In this document: positions 8,009 through 17,010 of the stretch, piece by piece | Layout: each line of letters starts with the position of its first letter | Position numbering within the stretch: the stretch's first letter is position 1 | Source: an uncultured Prevotella sp. | GTDB lineage: Bacteria; Bacteroidota; Bacteroidia; Bacteroidales; Bacteroidaceae | Assembly (NCBI GenBank): GCA_900550365.1 | Contig: URRR01000005.1 | Span: 51,015-115,014, forward strand | DNA: 64,000 nucleotides | Reading direction: 5' to 3' | Notes under the pieces: model-generated | Told to the model about the DNA's origin: nothing | Database searches by the model: none | What the model saw: only the letters and a program-made list of their open reading frames with translations | Program-made: the position numbers and the translations under genes

Positions 8009-9937
8009 ATGATTGACAAAGCTACGATAGACAAGATAATGGACGCGGCGAACATCGTCGACGTGGTGTCTGAATTTGTCACCCTGCGCAAGGCCGGAGT
8101 GAACTATAAGGGCCTCTGCCCGTTCCACAACGAGAAGACGCCTTCGTTCGTCGTGTCGCCCTCAAAGGGCTACTGCCATTGCTTCTCTTGCGGCAAGGGC
8201 GGCAACGTGGTGGGCTTTATCATGGAGCACGAGCAGATGACCTACCCCGAGGCTCTGCGCTGGCTGGCAAAGAAATACAACATAGAGATACATGAACGGG
8301 AGCTGACCGACGAGGAGAAACGGCAGGAGAGCGAGCGTGAGAGCCTGTTCATCGTCAACGACTGGGCCTTGCATTACTTTCAGGACAACCTGCTCAACAC
8401 GCAGAAGGGGCAGGCCATAGGGCTGCAATACTTCCGTTCGCGCGGCTTCCGCGACGACACTATCAGCCGCTTTCAGCTCGGTTACGCCATGCCGGAGCGT
8501 GACGCTCTGGCCACGGCGGCACTGAAAAAAGGATTTAAGGAGCAGTTCCTAATTGACACGGGGCTGTGTTACCGCAAGGAAGACGGCACCCTGCAGGACC
8601 GCTACCACGGCCGCGTCATCTTCCCCGTGCATACGGTTACGGGGCGCGTGGTGGCCTTCGGAGGGCGTATCCTGGAGAACAACAAGAAGCTGGCGAAGTA
8701 TGTCAACTCGCCCGAATCGCTCATTTACCACAAGAGTAACGAGCTGTACGGCATCTACCAGGCCAAGCAGGCCATAACGAAGAACGACCGCTGCTACCTC
8801 GTTGAGGGATATATCGACGTAACGTCGATGCACCAGAGCGGCGTAGAGAACGTGGTGGCATCGTCTGGTACGTCGCTTACCACCGGGCAGATACGCCTCA
8901 TCCACCGCTTCACTGACAACATAACCGTGCTGTATGACGGCGACAGCGCGGGCATACATGCCTCCATCCGCGGCATCGACATGCTGCTGTCAGAGGGCAT
9001 GAACGTGAAAGTGCTGCTGCTGCCGGACGGCGACGACCCCGACAGCTTCGCACGCAAGCACACGGCACAGGAATTCCGTGACTACATAGAGAGCCACCAG
9101 ACTGACTTCATCGAGTTCAAGACCAGTCTGCTGCTGCGCGGCGTCACTGACCCCGTAAAGCGCTCAGAGGCCATCAGCAGCATTGTTAAAAGCGTGTCGG
9201 TAATACCTGACCAGATCAAGAGGGCAACCTATATTACTGAATGTGCCCACCGTCTGGGCATGAACGAGGGCACGCTTATCAACACCGCCAACAAGTTCAT
9301 ACGCGGCGATCTGGAAGAAAAGCGCAAGGAACAGCGGCGCGAGGAGGCCAAGACCGGCGGTCCGCTGAAGCCTCTGCAGCCCGCCGCGCCCATGGGGCAG
9401 ATGCCTTCAGTAGAGTCGATGATTATGCAACTGGTGGTGCGCCACGGCGAAGAGATTCTTTACAAAGACGTTGAGACCGAGGACGGCGGCAAGATAAACC
9501 TTAGCGTATCGCAATATATCAGCTATGACCTCGGCGCCGATAACCTGCGCTTCAAGAACGAGCTGTATAACCGCATGCTGGCCGAAGCCGTGGAACACAA
9601 CAACGATGAGGGCTTCAAGGCCGAGACTTACTTCACTCATCACCCCGACATCGACATCAGCCGGACTGCCACCGAGATGGCCATTGACCACTTCCAGCTG
9701 AGCAAGAGCCTGCAGGTGAAGCACGACGAGGACTCGCTCCGCAACCAGGTGGAGCATCTTATACTCGACTTCCGCATGGATTACGTAGAGCAGCATCTCA
9801 AGGAACTGAAGCGCGACATCAGTCTGTCAATCAACGACCCGGACAAGATGATGAGTCTGATGGCCGAATACAAGGACATGCAGGTGATACGTAACGAAAT
9901 AGCAAAGGAGCTGGGACAGGAGATAATCAATACGTAA
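8009..9937 (+). CDS. dnaG: DNA primase
   Basis: A 642-residue DnaG that makes RNA primers for replication. The zinc-binding CHC2 domain is complete (Cys37, His40, Cys58, Cys61). The catalytic core follows, with the Toprim glutamate in EGYID (Glu266), DGDSAG (Asp310, Asp312) and LPDGDDPDSF. After about residue 440 comes a charged linker and a C-terminal helicase-binding region that is less conserved. Length fits the family. A TATATTTG box lies about 75 bp upstream. It stands alone, with repeat-rich DNA on both sides. Confidence 0.97.
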   Translation: MIDKATIDKIMDAANIVDVVSEFVTLRKAGVNYKGLCPFHNEKTPSFVVSPSKGYCHCFSCGKGGNVVGFIMEHEQMTYPEALRWLAKKYNIEIHERELTDEEKRQESERESLFIVNDWALHYFQDNLLNTQKGQAIGLQYFRSRGFRDDTISRFQLGYAMPERDALATAALKKGFKEQFLIDTGLCYRKEDGTLQDRYHGRVIFPVHTVTGRVVAFGGRILENNKKLAKYVNSPESLIYHKSNELYGIYQAKQAITKNDRCYLVEGYIDVTSMHQSGVENVVASSGTSLTTGQIRLIHRFTDNITVLYDGDSAGIHASIRGIDMLLSEGMNVKVLLLPDGDDPDSFARKHTAQEFRDYIESHQTDFIEFKTSLLLRGVTDPVKRSEAISSIVKSVSVIPDQIKRATYITECAHRLGMNEGTLINTANKFIRGDLEEKRKEQRREEAKTGGPLKPLQPAAPMGQMPSVESMIMQLVVRHGEEILYKDVETEDGGKINLSVSQYISYDLGADNLRFKNELYNRMLAEAVEHNNDEGFKAETYFTHHPDIDISRTATEMAIDHFQLSKSLQVKHDEDSLRNQVEHLILDFRMDYVEQHLKELKRDISLSINDPDKMMSLMAEYKDMQVIRNEIAKELGQEIINT

Positions 9938-9983
9938 GCAGACAAGAAACAAGCAGACGAGCAGACAAGGAGATTTGACTATG
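9938..9983. repeat. CAGACAAG-type interspersed repeat, copy 1
   Basis: A 46-bp block starting one base after the dnaG stop codon, built from CAGACAAG/CAGACGAG words and ending GGAGATTTGACTATG. Near-identical blocks occur at 21411 and 59214 and a diverged one at 21499. Confidence 0.75.
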
Positions 9984-10137
9984 TAGTTAAATTGGAAGAT
10001 TCAAGAAAGTAAATGAGGCGTAAGCCAATAGCAAAACCGCGCTGCGCGCAGCCTGTTTATCTGCCTTATCAGTCCTATTCCTCCCATTATCTTCACCCAC
10101 CCGATTATGAATTATGAATTGTGAATTATGAATTAAT

Positions 10138-11562
10138 ATGATATATGTCAACTGGCTGATATTCATTGCTTATGTATGCGTGGTGCTGGTCACCATGCTC
10201 ACGGTGTTGTTGGATAACCGGCAGCCCGCCAAGACAATGGCGTGGGTGCTGGTGCTGATATTCATTCCCGTGATAGGCATTGTGCTTTACTTCTTCTTCG
10301 GACAGAATACAAGAAAGGAGAAGTTCATCAGCCAGCGCAGCATGAGCCAGTTGACAAAACGCTCCATGCTTGAGTTCGCCGAGCAGCAGAACCTCGTGCT
10401 GCCCGAGGAACACAGCGTTCTGATTAATCTTTTCAAGACTCAGAACTGGGCGTTGCCGTTCAAGAACAACGAGGCCGACATCCTTACTGACGGCATGTCG
10501 TTCTTCCTCTCACTGCTCAAAGACATCGGCAGCGCCACCCATCACATACATTTTGAGACATATATAATATGTGACGACCCCCTGGGACGTCTCGTTTCAG
10601 ACGCTCTTGCGGACAAGGCGAGACAGGGAGTGGAGGTGCGTTTCATCTACGACGACGTGGGATGCTGGAACGTTCCCAACTCTTTCTTCGAGCGGATGCG
10701 CAACGCCGGCATCGACGTACACGCCTTCATGCCGGTCAAGTTCCCTGCGTTTACGAGCAAAGTGAACTACCGTAACCACCGCAAACTGTGCATAATTGAC
10801 GGCCGCATAGGGTATATCGGCGGCATAAACGTGGCCATGCGTTACGTAAAAGGCAGCAACGGACGGGCCTGGAGAGACACTCACATGCGCATTCGGGGCG
10901 GCGCCGTATATGCCATTCAGCGCGCGTTCCTCGTTGACTGGTACTTTGTTGACCGCACACTCGTCACCAACCGCTGTTATTATCCCATGCTTGACGGCAC
11001 CATTAACAACAACTGCATCATGCAGGTGGTGACGAGCAGCCCGGTAAGTCCGTGGCCGGAGATGATGCAAGGGTATGTCCGCATACTGCTTGAGGCCAAG
11101 CGTTACGTCTACATGGAGACCCCATACTTCCTCCCTACCGAGCCTGTCATGTTCGCGATGCGTACCGCCGCCCTCGCGGGTGTCGACGTAAGGCTCATGG
11201 TTCCGCTGCATTCTGACGCTAAATTTGTGGAGTGGGCCAGCCGCCCTTACGTTCAGGAGGCAGCTGATGCGGGCGTTACCGTATATCTGTACACCGCCGG
11301 ATTCAACCACTCAAAGCTGCTCGTGAGCGACGACTCGTTGTCAACCTGCGGCTCTACAAACATCGATTTCCGCAGTTTTGAGAACAATTTTGAGAGCAAC
11401 GTGTTCATCTACGACAGCGACATGGCGCTCCGCATAAAGTCAGTTTTCATGAATGACGTCAAGGATTGCGTGATGTACGGCGACTATATGCGCACCCGCC
11501 GCCTCTCGTTCACCCACCGTCTGTGGGAATCTTTTATCCGTCTGTTTTCTCCTTTGATGTGA
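10138..11562 (+). CDS. cls: Cardiolipin synthase (phospholipase D family)
   Basis: A 474-residue membrane enzyme that joins two phosphatidylglycerols into cardiolipin. Two N-terminal membrane helices (about 5-25 and 35-54) are followed by two HKD catalytic motifs: His214/Lys216/Asp221 in YRNHRKLCIIDG and His391/Lys393/Asp398 in FNHSKLLVSDD. Between them is the substrate-binding GG.N and W region usual for bacterial Cls. The start is the ATG preceded by AT-rich repeat DNA (ATTATGAATT words); no strong Shine-Dalgarno site is seen, as is common in Bacteroidota. It is a single gene; the PAP2 phosphatase downstream may also act on phospholipid intermediates. Confidence 0.93.
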   Translation: MIYVNWLIFIAYVCVVLVTMLTVLLDNRQPAKTMAWVLVLIFIPVIGIVLYFFFGQNTRKEKFISQRSMSQLTKRSMLEFAEQQNLVLPEEHSVLINLFKTQNWALPFKNNEADILTDGMSFFLSLLKDIGSATHHIHFETYIICDDPLGRLVSDALADKARQGVEVRFIYDDVGCWNVPNSFFERMRNAGIDVHAFMPVKFPAFTSKVNYRNHRKLCIIDGRIGYIGGINVAMRYVKGSNGRAWRDTHMRIRGGAVYAIQRAFLVDWYFVDRTLVTNRCYYPMLDGTINNNCIMQVVTSSPVSPWPEMMQGYVRILLEAKRYVYMETPYFLPTEPVMFAMRTAALAGVDVRLMVPLHSDAKFVEWASRPYVQEAADAGVTVYLYTAGFNHSKLLVSDDSLSTCGSTNIDFRSFENNFESNVFIYDSDMALRIKSVFMNDVKDCVMYGDYMRTRRLSFTHRLWESFIRLFSPLM

Positions 11563-11726
11563 TTTAACAGTTATACCGTCACGCTTTCAAGGGTAAGAAA
11601 GGTGCATCTGACTTTTATTATCTTCCTTCACGCCAGGCTTAAGACAACAACTGCCCCTGCCGGTAACGGCCCGCAGTTTTATCACTATTGAAGCCGTGGC
11701 TTCAAACTTTACACAAACTCTGTCAT

Positions 11727-11734
11727 TATCTTTG
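11727..11734 (+). promoter_or_regulatory. Promoter -7 box of the PAP2 phosphatase gene
   Basis: TATCTTTG, 27 bp before the ATG at 11762. The upstream box is poor (TTCA at about 22 bp, TTTA at 15 bp). Confidence 0.5.
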
Positions 11735-11761
11735 CCGCCATAACAAAAAAGAAGTGTGATT

Positions 11762-12445
11762 ATGGCATCGGCAGAACTGTTTATTTACGAATTACCCTTT
11801 TTCCTTTATTACATACAACCGGGTGAACTGATTGACTTTCTCAATGATATTGACACCGCAACTACCCTCGCCCTCAACTTCGACGGCGGCAGAATCGGCA
11901 ATATGGCGGCCGTGATTTTCTCGTCACGTTTAGTCTGGTTGCCGTGGGGATTGCTGTTTATAAGTAAGATGTCAGCCACTTACCGTCATAACATATGGCA
12001 GGCCGTGGCCATTATCTTAGGGCTTGCCGTGGTGGTAACTCTTTGCGACCAGGTGTCAGCCTCAATCATAAAGCCACTTGTGGAACGTCCAAGGCCATCA
12101 CATGAAGAAAGCATAAGCAGTTTGCTTCATTATGTAGGCGGCTATCGCGGCGGAGCTTACGGCTTCGTTTCAAGCCACGCCGCAAATGCTTTCGGCGCCT
12201 CAATATACGCCATAAAGTTTTTCCGTAACAAGGCGTTCACCGTCTCCGTACTCATTTTCTCTGTCCTTGTGGGGTATTCACGGGTATATCTCGGTGTTCA
12301 TTATGTCGGTGACGTGGTGTGTGCTCTGCCGTTAGGAGCAGGCATTGCCTACGCCGTTATCTACACCGGCAATGCTCTCCGGCACATCCGCAGACGGCTG
12401 AGCACGCACTCTATTGTACTTGGCTGGCGATTTAAGAAATGCTGA
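11762..12445 (+). CDS. PAP2-family membrane phosphatase
   Basis: A 227-residue integral membrane protein with five or six hydrophobic segments and the three PAP2 signatures: KPLVERPRP, SSHAANAFG and SRVYLGVHYVGDV. Together they give the acid-phosphatase-type active site (His in SSHA, His and Asp in the last motif). It should dephosphorylate a lipid phosphate such as undecaprenyl pyrophosphate, phosphatidylglycerol phosphate or lipid A; which one is not visible. I chose the ATG at 11762 rather than the in-frame GTG six bases earlier because the purine-rich AAAAAAGAAG lies at normal spacing from the ATG and a TATCTTTG box sits just upstream. Confidence 0.88.
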   Translation: MASAELFIYELPFFLYYIQPGELIDFLNDIDTATTLALNFDGGRIGNMAAVIFSSRLVWLPWGLLFISKMSATYRHNIWQAVAIILGLAVVVTLCDQVSASIIKPLVERPRPSHEESISSLLHYVGGYRGGAYGFVSSHAANAFGASIYAIKFFRNKAFTVSVLIFSVLVGYSRVYLGVHYVGDVVCALPLGAGIAYAVIYTGNALRHIRRRLSTHSIVLGWRFKKC

Positions 12446-12485
12446 CGAGAGGCCGCAAGCACGTCCTCTGCCGGCATAAATGCAT

Positions 12486-13067
12486 CTACTTATCGTCTGA
12501 CACCTCTTCTGACGCAGTGTCATCAGCCTGCTCCGGGTGTCTGAACAGACTGAAGTTGACGCTTCCGTAAGCACGGTGCTCAACGAATCCGGGCACATCC
12601 TCAAAGCTGTTATGCTTGCCATGCTCGAACACGAAGACGCCGCCGGGCTTAAGCATGTTGCGCTCAAGTATCATGGAAGGTATCTGCGGAAGCTCCGGAA
12701 GGGCATAAGGCGGGTCGGCGAAGATGAAGTCAAACTGAGTGTTACAACCCTTAATGAAGCGGAACACGTCACCTCGCAGAGGGATACACTTGTCAGTTCC
12801 GAGCTTTTTAAGGCACTGCCTGATGAACGCATGGTGGTCACGGTCGGCCTCAACACTTATCACCGAGGCACAGCCTCGTGACAGAAGCTCGAGCGAAATG
12901 CTGCCCGTGCCCGAGAAAAGGTCGAGCGCCGAGGCTCCGTCAAAGTCGATGTAGCCGTTAAGAACATTGAAAATATTCTCCTTGGCGAAGTCAGTTGTAG
13001 GCCTCGCCTTGAACGTCCTGGGTATCTCGAAGTGACGTCCTTTATATATTCCGGTGATTATGCGCAT
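12486..13067 (-). CDS. rsmD: 16S rRNA (guanine(966)-N(2))-methyltransferase
   Basis: A 193-residue SAM-dependent methyltransferase that modifies G966 of 16S rRNA during 30S assembly. Seen: the family start RIITGIYKGR, RPTTDFAKENIFNVL, the SAM-binding ALDLFSGTGSISLE loop (about 47-60), the acidic end of the second strand (SVEAD) and the DPPY catalytic motif at 118-121. The last 20 residues are acidic and probably disordered. It follows the DUF3822 gene by 35 bp on the same strand, a pairing common in Bacteroidota. Confidence 0.95.
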   Translation of the reverse strand: MRIITGIYKGRHFEIPRTFKARPTTDFAKENIFNVLNGYIDFDGASALDLFSGTGSISLELLSRGCASVISVEADRDHHAFIRQCLKKLGTDKCIPLRGDVFRFIKGCNTQFDFIFADPPYALPELPQIPSMILERNMLKPGGVFVFEHGKHNSFEDVPGFVEHRAYGSVNFSLFRHPEQADDTASEEVSDDK

Positions 13068-13102
13068 TGGTGTCTGTGGCTTATTGATGTGTAAGAACAG
13101 CC

Positions 13103-13906
13103 TTATCCTCTGACGAAATACGTCAGCAGGTCATATGGAAGATTCTTAATTTCAGTTATCGGGGCACGGTTGAACTCGGCCTTCGGGTTGATAACGTACA
13201 CGTTCTGGATAAAAGAGTGAAGCTCTTGGGTAAGTTCTTCGCGCCCGGGTAGGTCGCCCGCGAGATGCAGCTCGTCACGCCTGTTGTCAAAGGCGAGCTG
13301 CTTCCACACGTTAAGTATGAAGTAAACGGCGTCTGGCACGAGGTTAGTATTGAAGCTGTTGGTGAAGCGGAAGCGGTTCTGCTGGAAGCTGAAAACGTCT
13401 ATCCGCTTGTCATGGAAGTAGGCGTAGAGCTTCATCCTCACGCCGGTAAAGCTGCGCCGGTAAAGGTGATTCCAAACGGGAGCGCAGACATGGGTGAACC
13501 TTACGTCAGCGAAATGGTCGTCGATGACGAGCTTCAGGTCTTTATTTATTGAATAAACGGCCACCGCATTAAGCGAAGGCAGCACCGTGGAGAGCACCGT
13601 CTCGCCCTCACGGCCTGTTATGGCGTGGTGGTAAAGCGTCTCTTTAGAGCTTTCGTTAAACTCGTCGACGGGTATCATGAGCACGGGCGAGTCGAGCAAC
13701 ACCATTGCCCTCTGCCAGCCGTTGTTAAGCAGGTCAATCTCTTTGAACGCCTCGCGCAGGTTCGCTGCCATAGATATTCCGCTTCTCACGGTGTACGGTT
13801 CATACACGATGCTGTTCTGCCGGGTGGCGTCAAGTGCCGAGAACGACAGCGTATGGCGGCCTATACGTATGGTAAGGCGGGGTTTTCTTATAATGTTTTC
13901 GGTCAT
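13103..13906 (-). CDS. DUF3822 family protein
   Basis: A 267-residue protein typical of the DUF3822 family, found almost only in Bacteroidota and commonly next to rsmD, as here. The N-terminal half starts with beta strands (LTIRIGRHTLSFSALD) and the whole resembles an ASKHA (actin/hexokinase-like) fold with no obvious catalytic signature. No signal peptide or membrane segment. Conserved adjacency to rsmD suggests a link with translation or ribosome maturation, but no function is known. Directly upstream, between it and the next gene, lies a 66-bp tandem repeat. Confidence 0.82.
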   Translation of the reverse strand: MTENIIRKPRLTIRIGRHTLSFSALDATRQNSIVYEPYTVRSGISMAANLREAFKEIDLLNNGWQRAMVLLDSPVLMIPVDEFNESSKETLYHHAITGREGETVLSTVLPSLNAVAVYSINKDLKLVIDDHFADVRFTHVCAPVWNHLYRRSFTGVRMKLYAYFHDKRIDVFSFQQNRFRFTNSFNTNLVPDAVYFILNVWKQLAFDNRRDELHLAGDLPGREELTQELHSFIQNVYVINPKAEFNRAPITEIKNLPYDLLTYFVRG

Positions 13907-13960
13907 ACGGTTTTACGGTTGTGAGGTTATTCGGGGGATTTACGGTGAGGGCGGTTCGGC

Positions 13961-14112
13961 GGTTATGAGGTTATACGGTGTACAGGTATTTACGGTTCCA
14001 GGTCTTGCGGGCGGGCAAGGTTTTACGGTTATGAGATTATACGGTGTACAGGTATTCACGGTTCCAGGTCTTGCGGGCGGGCAAGGTTTTACGGTTATGA
14101 GGTTATTCGGTG
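13961..14112. repeat. 66-bp tandem repeat, about 2.3 copies
   Basis: Copies begin GGTTATGAGGTTATACGGTG at 13961, 14027 and (partial) 14093. The period is exactly 66 bp with only one or two base changes per copy. It lies between the hypothetical gene and the DUF3822 gene. Similar GGTTATG words recur near 59015. Confidence 0.9.
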
Positions 14113-14138
14113 ACCGAACTACAACCGCACGTAGCCGT

Positions 14139-14621
14139 TCATTCCCAGTTTCCGGCATTGTCGTTAGGCATGGTGATGTCTCCTATCTTCAGTCCGGGAT
14201 ACCTTCCTGCGCTGTAAGCCTCCTCGGTAAGGTTGGATATGCTGTTGGCGTCAAGCCCTCTGAGGTAGTCATCGTACGTCGCGCCACACTCCATAAGGGG
14301 CAGTTGGCGGCCGGATTTTGCAATCTGCGTCGTTACCGTAAGGTCAAAGCGTTTACCGTCAGTGAAGGGTATGAACTGCAACGAGTCCGCAAGCAGTCCG
14401 CTGCTGACGAGCACGCCGAAGTCATCGGTGTACGTGCCGTGCGCCTTACGGTATCTCTCCTCGGCGTATCTTATCTTTACGAGCCGCTCCTTCACGGTCT
14501 GCTCGCGCGCCGCACGCTGCCGGTCAAAGCGTATCGGGGCATATATACTGAGGCCGCACACTACCGCGAGAACCGCCGCAAGGACAGCCATTGCGCAGGT
14601 TTTGTTCACTCTGAAGCCCAT
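14139..14621 (-). CDS. Hypothetical membrane-anchored protein, pseudopilin-like
   Basis: A 160-residue protein with one N-terminal membrane helix (about 10-30) and a soluble remainder. The segment after the helix (VKIRYAEERYRKAHGTYTDDFGVL) has the pattern of the helix and first loop of type II pseudopilins and related periplasmic proteins. The rest is not recognised. A Tad- or type II-specific cleavage site before the helix is not evident. It is the first gene of a minus-strand group with DUF3822 and rsmD and is divergent from the helicase gene. Its last codons run up to the 66-bp tandem repeat. Confidence 0.7.
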   Translation of the reverse strand: MGFRVNKTCAMAVLAAVLAVVCGLSIYAPIRFDRQRAAREQTVKERLVKIRYAEERYRKAHGTYTDDFGVLVSSGLLADSLQFIPFTDGKRFDLTVTTQIAKSGRQLPLMECGATYDDYLRGLDANSISNLTEEAYSAGRYPGLKIGDITMPNDNAGNWE

Positions 14622-14791
14622 TTACTGACAGATATCTGCGTCCGTTACAGCCCATAAAACCATTTTATAGGCCGCCGGGACATGATGTTTCGTTTATTTT
14701 TAGTAAGTTTGCATTACGCTGCAAAGCGATATGTAACGGTGCAAAAATACACCAAATTATCCGTAAAATCAAACCTTTAGACTAAAAACTG

Positions 14792-16540
14792 ATGATTGTC
14801 GACGAATTGGCCCGCCGCATAAGGCAGGCGCTCGGCTTCACTCCTACCGCCGAGCAGGCCGTGGCCATTGACACGTTTTGCCGCTTCATGACCGACCGCG
14901 ATGAGCACTCGGCCCTCATAATGCGCGGTTCGGCCGGTACGGGCAAGACCACTCTGGCCGCCGCGATAGTGAAAACGATGAAGGCTCTGGGGCAGAAGGT
15001 TACGCTGCTGGCGCCCACCGGGCGCGCAGCCAAGGTGTTCTCGCTCAACGCCGGGCATGCGGCGCTGACCATACACCGGCGCATATACCGCCAGAAGACG
15101 TTCACCGGCGACATGACCGGATTCAACCTGAACGTCAATCTCACGCCCGACATGCTCTTCATGGTTGACGAAGCGTCAATGATAGCCGACAATGCGCCGT
15201 CAGACATGGCCACGTTCGGCACGGGGCGGCTGCTCGACGACCTTATCAGCTATGTCTATAACGGGCGTAACTGCCGCCTGATGCTCATAGGAGACAAGGC
15301 CCAGCTGCCGCCCGTAGGCGAGGAGGAGTCGCCTGCGCTTACGGCCGCCGTGATAGAGGGCTATGGCCTGAAGGTGTATGAGTGCGACCTTAACGAGGTG
15401 TTGCGCCAGGCCGCCGGCTCAGGCATACTGTACAACGCAACGGTCATAAGGCAGATGATAACCCACGACGAGGCCACTCTTCTGCCACGCATCAGCTTCT
15501 CTGGATTTGCCGACATATGCATGGTGCCGGGCGGCGAACTTATCGAGCAGCTAAGCTCAAGCTACTCGGAGGTGGGCATCGATGAGACTATCGTAATAAC
15601 GCGGAGCAACAAACGGGCCAACATATATAACGCAGGCATACGCGGAACGGTGCTCGACCGCGAGGAACAGCTTACCACCGGCGACATGCTCATGGTCGTT
15701 AAGAACAACTATTACTGGCTGGAAAAGGAGAAGTTAAGTGAAAAACGAACAGTGAAGAGTGAAAAATCCAATAGTTTTTTAAGTGAAAAGGTAAGAGTGA
15801 AGAGTGAAGAATCCAACAGTATTTTAAGTGAAAAGGTAAAAGTGAAGAGTGAAAAATCCAATAGTTTTTTAAGTGAAAAGGTAAAAGTGAAGAGTGAAAA
15901 ATCCAAATGCGATGCGGCATCATCACCCACAAAACAAATGAATTCTTCACTTTTCACTCTTCACTCTTCACTTAAAATGCAGGATTCTTCACTCTTAACT
16001 CTTCACTCTTCACTCAAAATGCAGGATTCTTCACTTTTCACTCTTAACTCTTCACTTAAAACAACGTTCCTTGCCAACGGCGACAGGGCCTGCGTAAGGC
16101 GGGTGCGCAACGTGCGCGAGCTGTACGGATTCCACTTTGCCGACGTGCTGCTAAGCTTTCCTGACTATGACGATTACGAGCTGCAGGCCACCGTTCTGAC
16201 CGATACGCTGACGTCAGACGCGCCCGCGCTGACCCGCCAGCAGAGCGAACAGTTGTTCAACGCCGTGCTTGAGGACTATCAGGACATACCGCTTAAGGCC
16301 GACCGCATGAAGCAGATACGGCAGGATATGTATTATAACGCACTGCAAGTAAAGTATGCCTACGCCGTGACCTGCCACAAGGCGCAGGGCGGGCAGTGGG
16401 CTCACGTGTACGTAGATCAGGGCTACATGACCGACGACATGCTCACTCCGGACTACATCCACTGGCTGTACACCGCCTTCATGCGCGCCACCGAGAAGCT
16501 GTTTCTAATAAACTGGCCAAAGACTCAGACATTAACATAG
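14792..16540 (+). CDS. RecD-like / UvrD-C ATP-dependent DNA helicase with repeat-derived insert
   Basis: A 582-residue superfamily 1 helicase. The first RecA-like domain has Walker A GSAGTGKTT (46-54) and Walker B MVDEAS (Asp126, Glu127), with the LMLIGDKAQLPPVG motif III. The second domain ends with the UvrD-C-like YAVTCHKAQGGQW segment (about 520) and YTAFMRATEKL. Relatives in Bacteroidales are shorter, to my knowledge. The difference is a low-complexity insert, residues about 315-423, between NNYYWLE and FLANGD. It is encoded by two in-frame tandem arrays of opposite orientation (45-bp and 42-bp units). The frame stays open throughout, so the protein may still work with a long Lys/Ser/Glu-rich loop. 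Confidence 0.88.
   Translation: MIVDELARRIRQALGFTPTAEQAVAIDTFCRFMTDRDEHSALIMRGSAGTGKTTLAAAIVKTMKALGQKVTLLAPTGRAAKVFSLNAGHAALTIHRRIYRQKTFTGDMTGFNLNVNLTPDMLFMVDEASMIADNAPSDMATFGTGRLLDDLISYVYNGRNCRLMLIGDKAQLPPVGEEESPALTAAVIEGYGLKVYECDLNEVLRQAAGSGILYNATVIRQMITHDEATLLPRISFSGFADICMVPGGELIEQLSSSYSEVGIDETIVITRSNKRANIYNAGIRGTVLDREEQLTTGDMLMVVKNNYYWLEKEKLSEKRTVKSEKSNSFLSEKVRVKSEESNSILSEKVKVKSEKSNSFLSEKVKVKSEKSKCDAASSPTKQMNSSLFTLHSSLKMQDSSLLTLHSSLKMQDSSLFTLNSSLKTTFLANGDRACVRRVRNVRELYGFHFADVLLSFPDYDDYELQATVLTDTLTSDAPALTRQQSEQLFNAVLEDYQDIPLKADRMKQIRQDMYYNALQVKYAYAVTCHKAQGGQWAHVYVDQGYMTDDMLTPDYIHWLYTAFMRATEKLFLINWPKTQTLT
15736..15906. repeat. 45-bp tandem repeat inside the helicase gene
   Basis: Units start AAGTGAAAAG at 15736, 15781, 15826 and 15871, with an exact 45-bp period (15 codons, about 3.8 copies). 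They encode repeated SEKVKVKSEKSNSFL. The words match intergenic repeats elsewhere in the window. Confidence 0.92.
15942..16060. repeat. 42-bp tandem repeat inside the helicase gene, inverted orientation
   Basis: Units start ATTCTTCAC at 15942, 15984 and 16026, period 42 bp (14 codons, about 2.8 copies). They are the pyrimidine-rich complement of the preceding array (TTTTCACTCTTCACT against AGTGAAGAGTGAAAA), so the two arrays can fold together. Confidence 0.9.
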
Positions 16541-16559
16541 GCCGCTAACGAAGCTGATA

Positions 16560-16618
16560 AATGCGCCTCACTCCACAACACGCCATACAGCGGACGGCAG
16601 AGCGAGGCGCATTTTTTA
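16560..16618 (+). terminator. Rho-independent terminator of the helicase gene
   Basis: AATGCGCCTC pairs with GAGGCGCATT (10 bp or more) around a 34-base loop and is followed by T6. Confidence 0.8.
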
Positions 16619-16743
16619 TTATTACGGCATAAAACCGTAAGCAAACCGTAAGCAAACCGGCCGCCTCTACTTACACTCAAAGCATATTTACAGTAAACCG
16701 CGACAAGACTGAAAGCAAACCGACATGATTCACTTTCAATTTC

Positions 16744-16805
16744 AAAAGGCCGTCTTTTAGCGTGCAAAAGACGGCCTTTTGCAGCGCCATTCATGACCTT
16801 TTGCC
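16744..16805. repeat. GGCCGTCTTTT palindromic repeat, cluster C
   Basis: A clean inverted pair AAAAGGCCGTCTTTT / AAAAGACGGCCTTTT with a short loop, plus a degenerate GACCTTTTGCC copy. Confidence 0.85.
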
Positions 16806-16859
16806 TTGCCGTTTGCGGTCTTTCGCTTTACCGCCAATCATGTTTTTATACCCATAAGG

Positions 16860-16891
16860 TTTGCGAGGGTCACCAATAATTTGTAAATTTG
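16860..16891 (+). promoter_or_regulatory. Promoter of rmuC
   Basis: TTTG, 20 bp, TAAATTTG: a full match to the Bacteroidota pattern. Confidence 0.75.
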
Positions 16892-17010
16892 TTGCGAAAT
16901 AAGCATACTCCGCATCGTAAAAAAGTAACGAAAGCATATGGCTGTAACTTCTTTAACTTCTCTAAATTCTATAAATTCTTGACATAAATTCTCTAAATTC
17001 TTAAACAAAA

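Larger units (their letters stand above)
16541..17010. other. 470-bp intergenic region between helicase gene and rmuC
   Basis: No gene seen. It contains the helicase terminator, a short AAACCGTAAGC direct repeat, repeat cluster C, the rmuC promoter and a leader of about 115 bases rich in TTCTCTAAATTCT words. Confidence 0.7.

Noticed and set aside
13677..14657. 326-codon plus-strand frame across the 66-bp repeats
   Set aside because: It runs antisense through DUF3822 and the hypothetical gene; the repeat period is a multiple of three and therefore stays open in several frames.
15736..16060. CRISPR-like array
   Set aside because: Repeat units are contiguous with no unique spacers and lie inside an open helicase frame; no cas genes are nearby.
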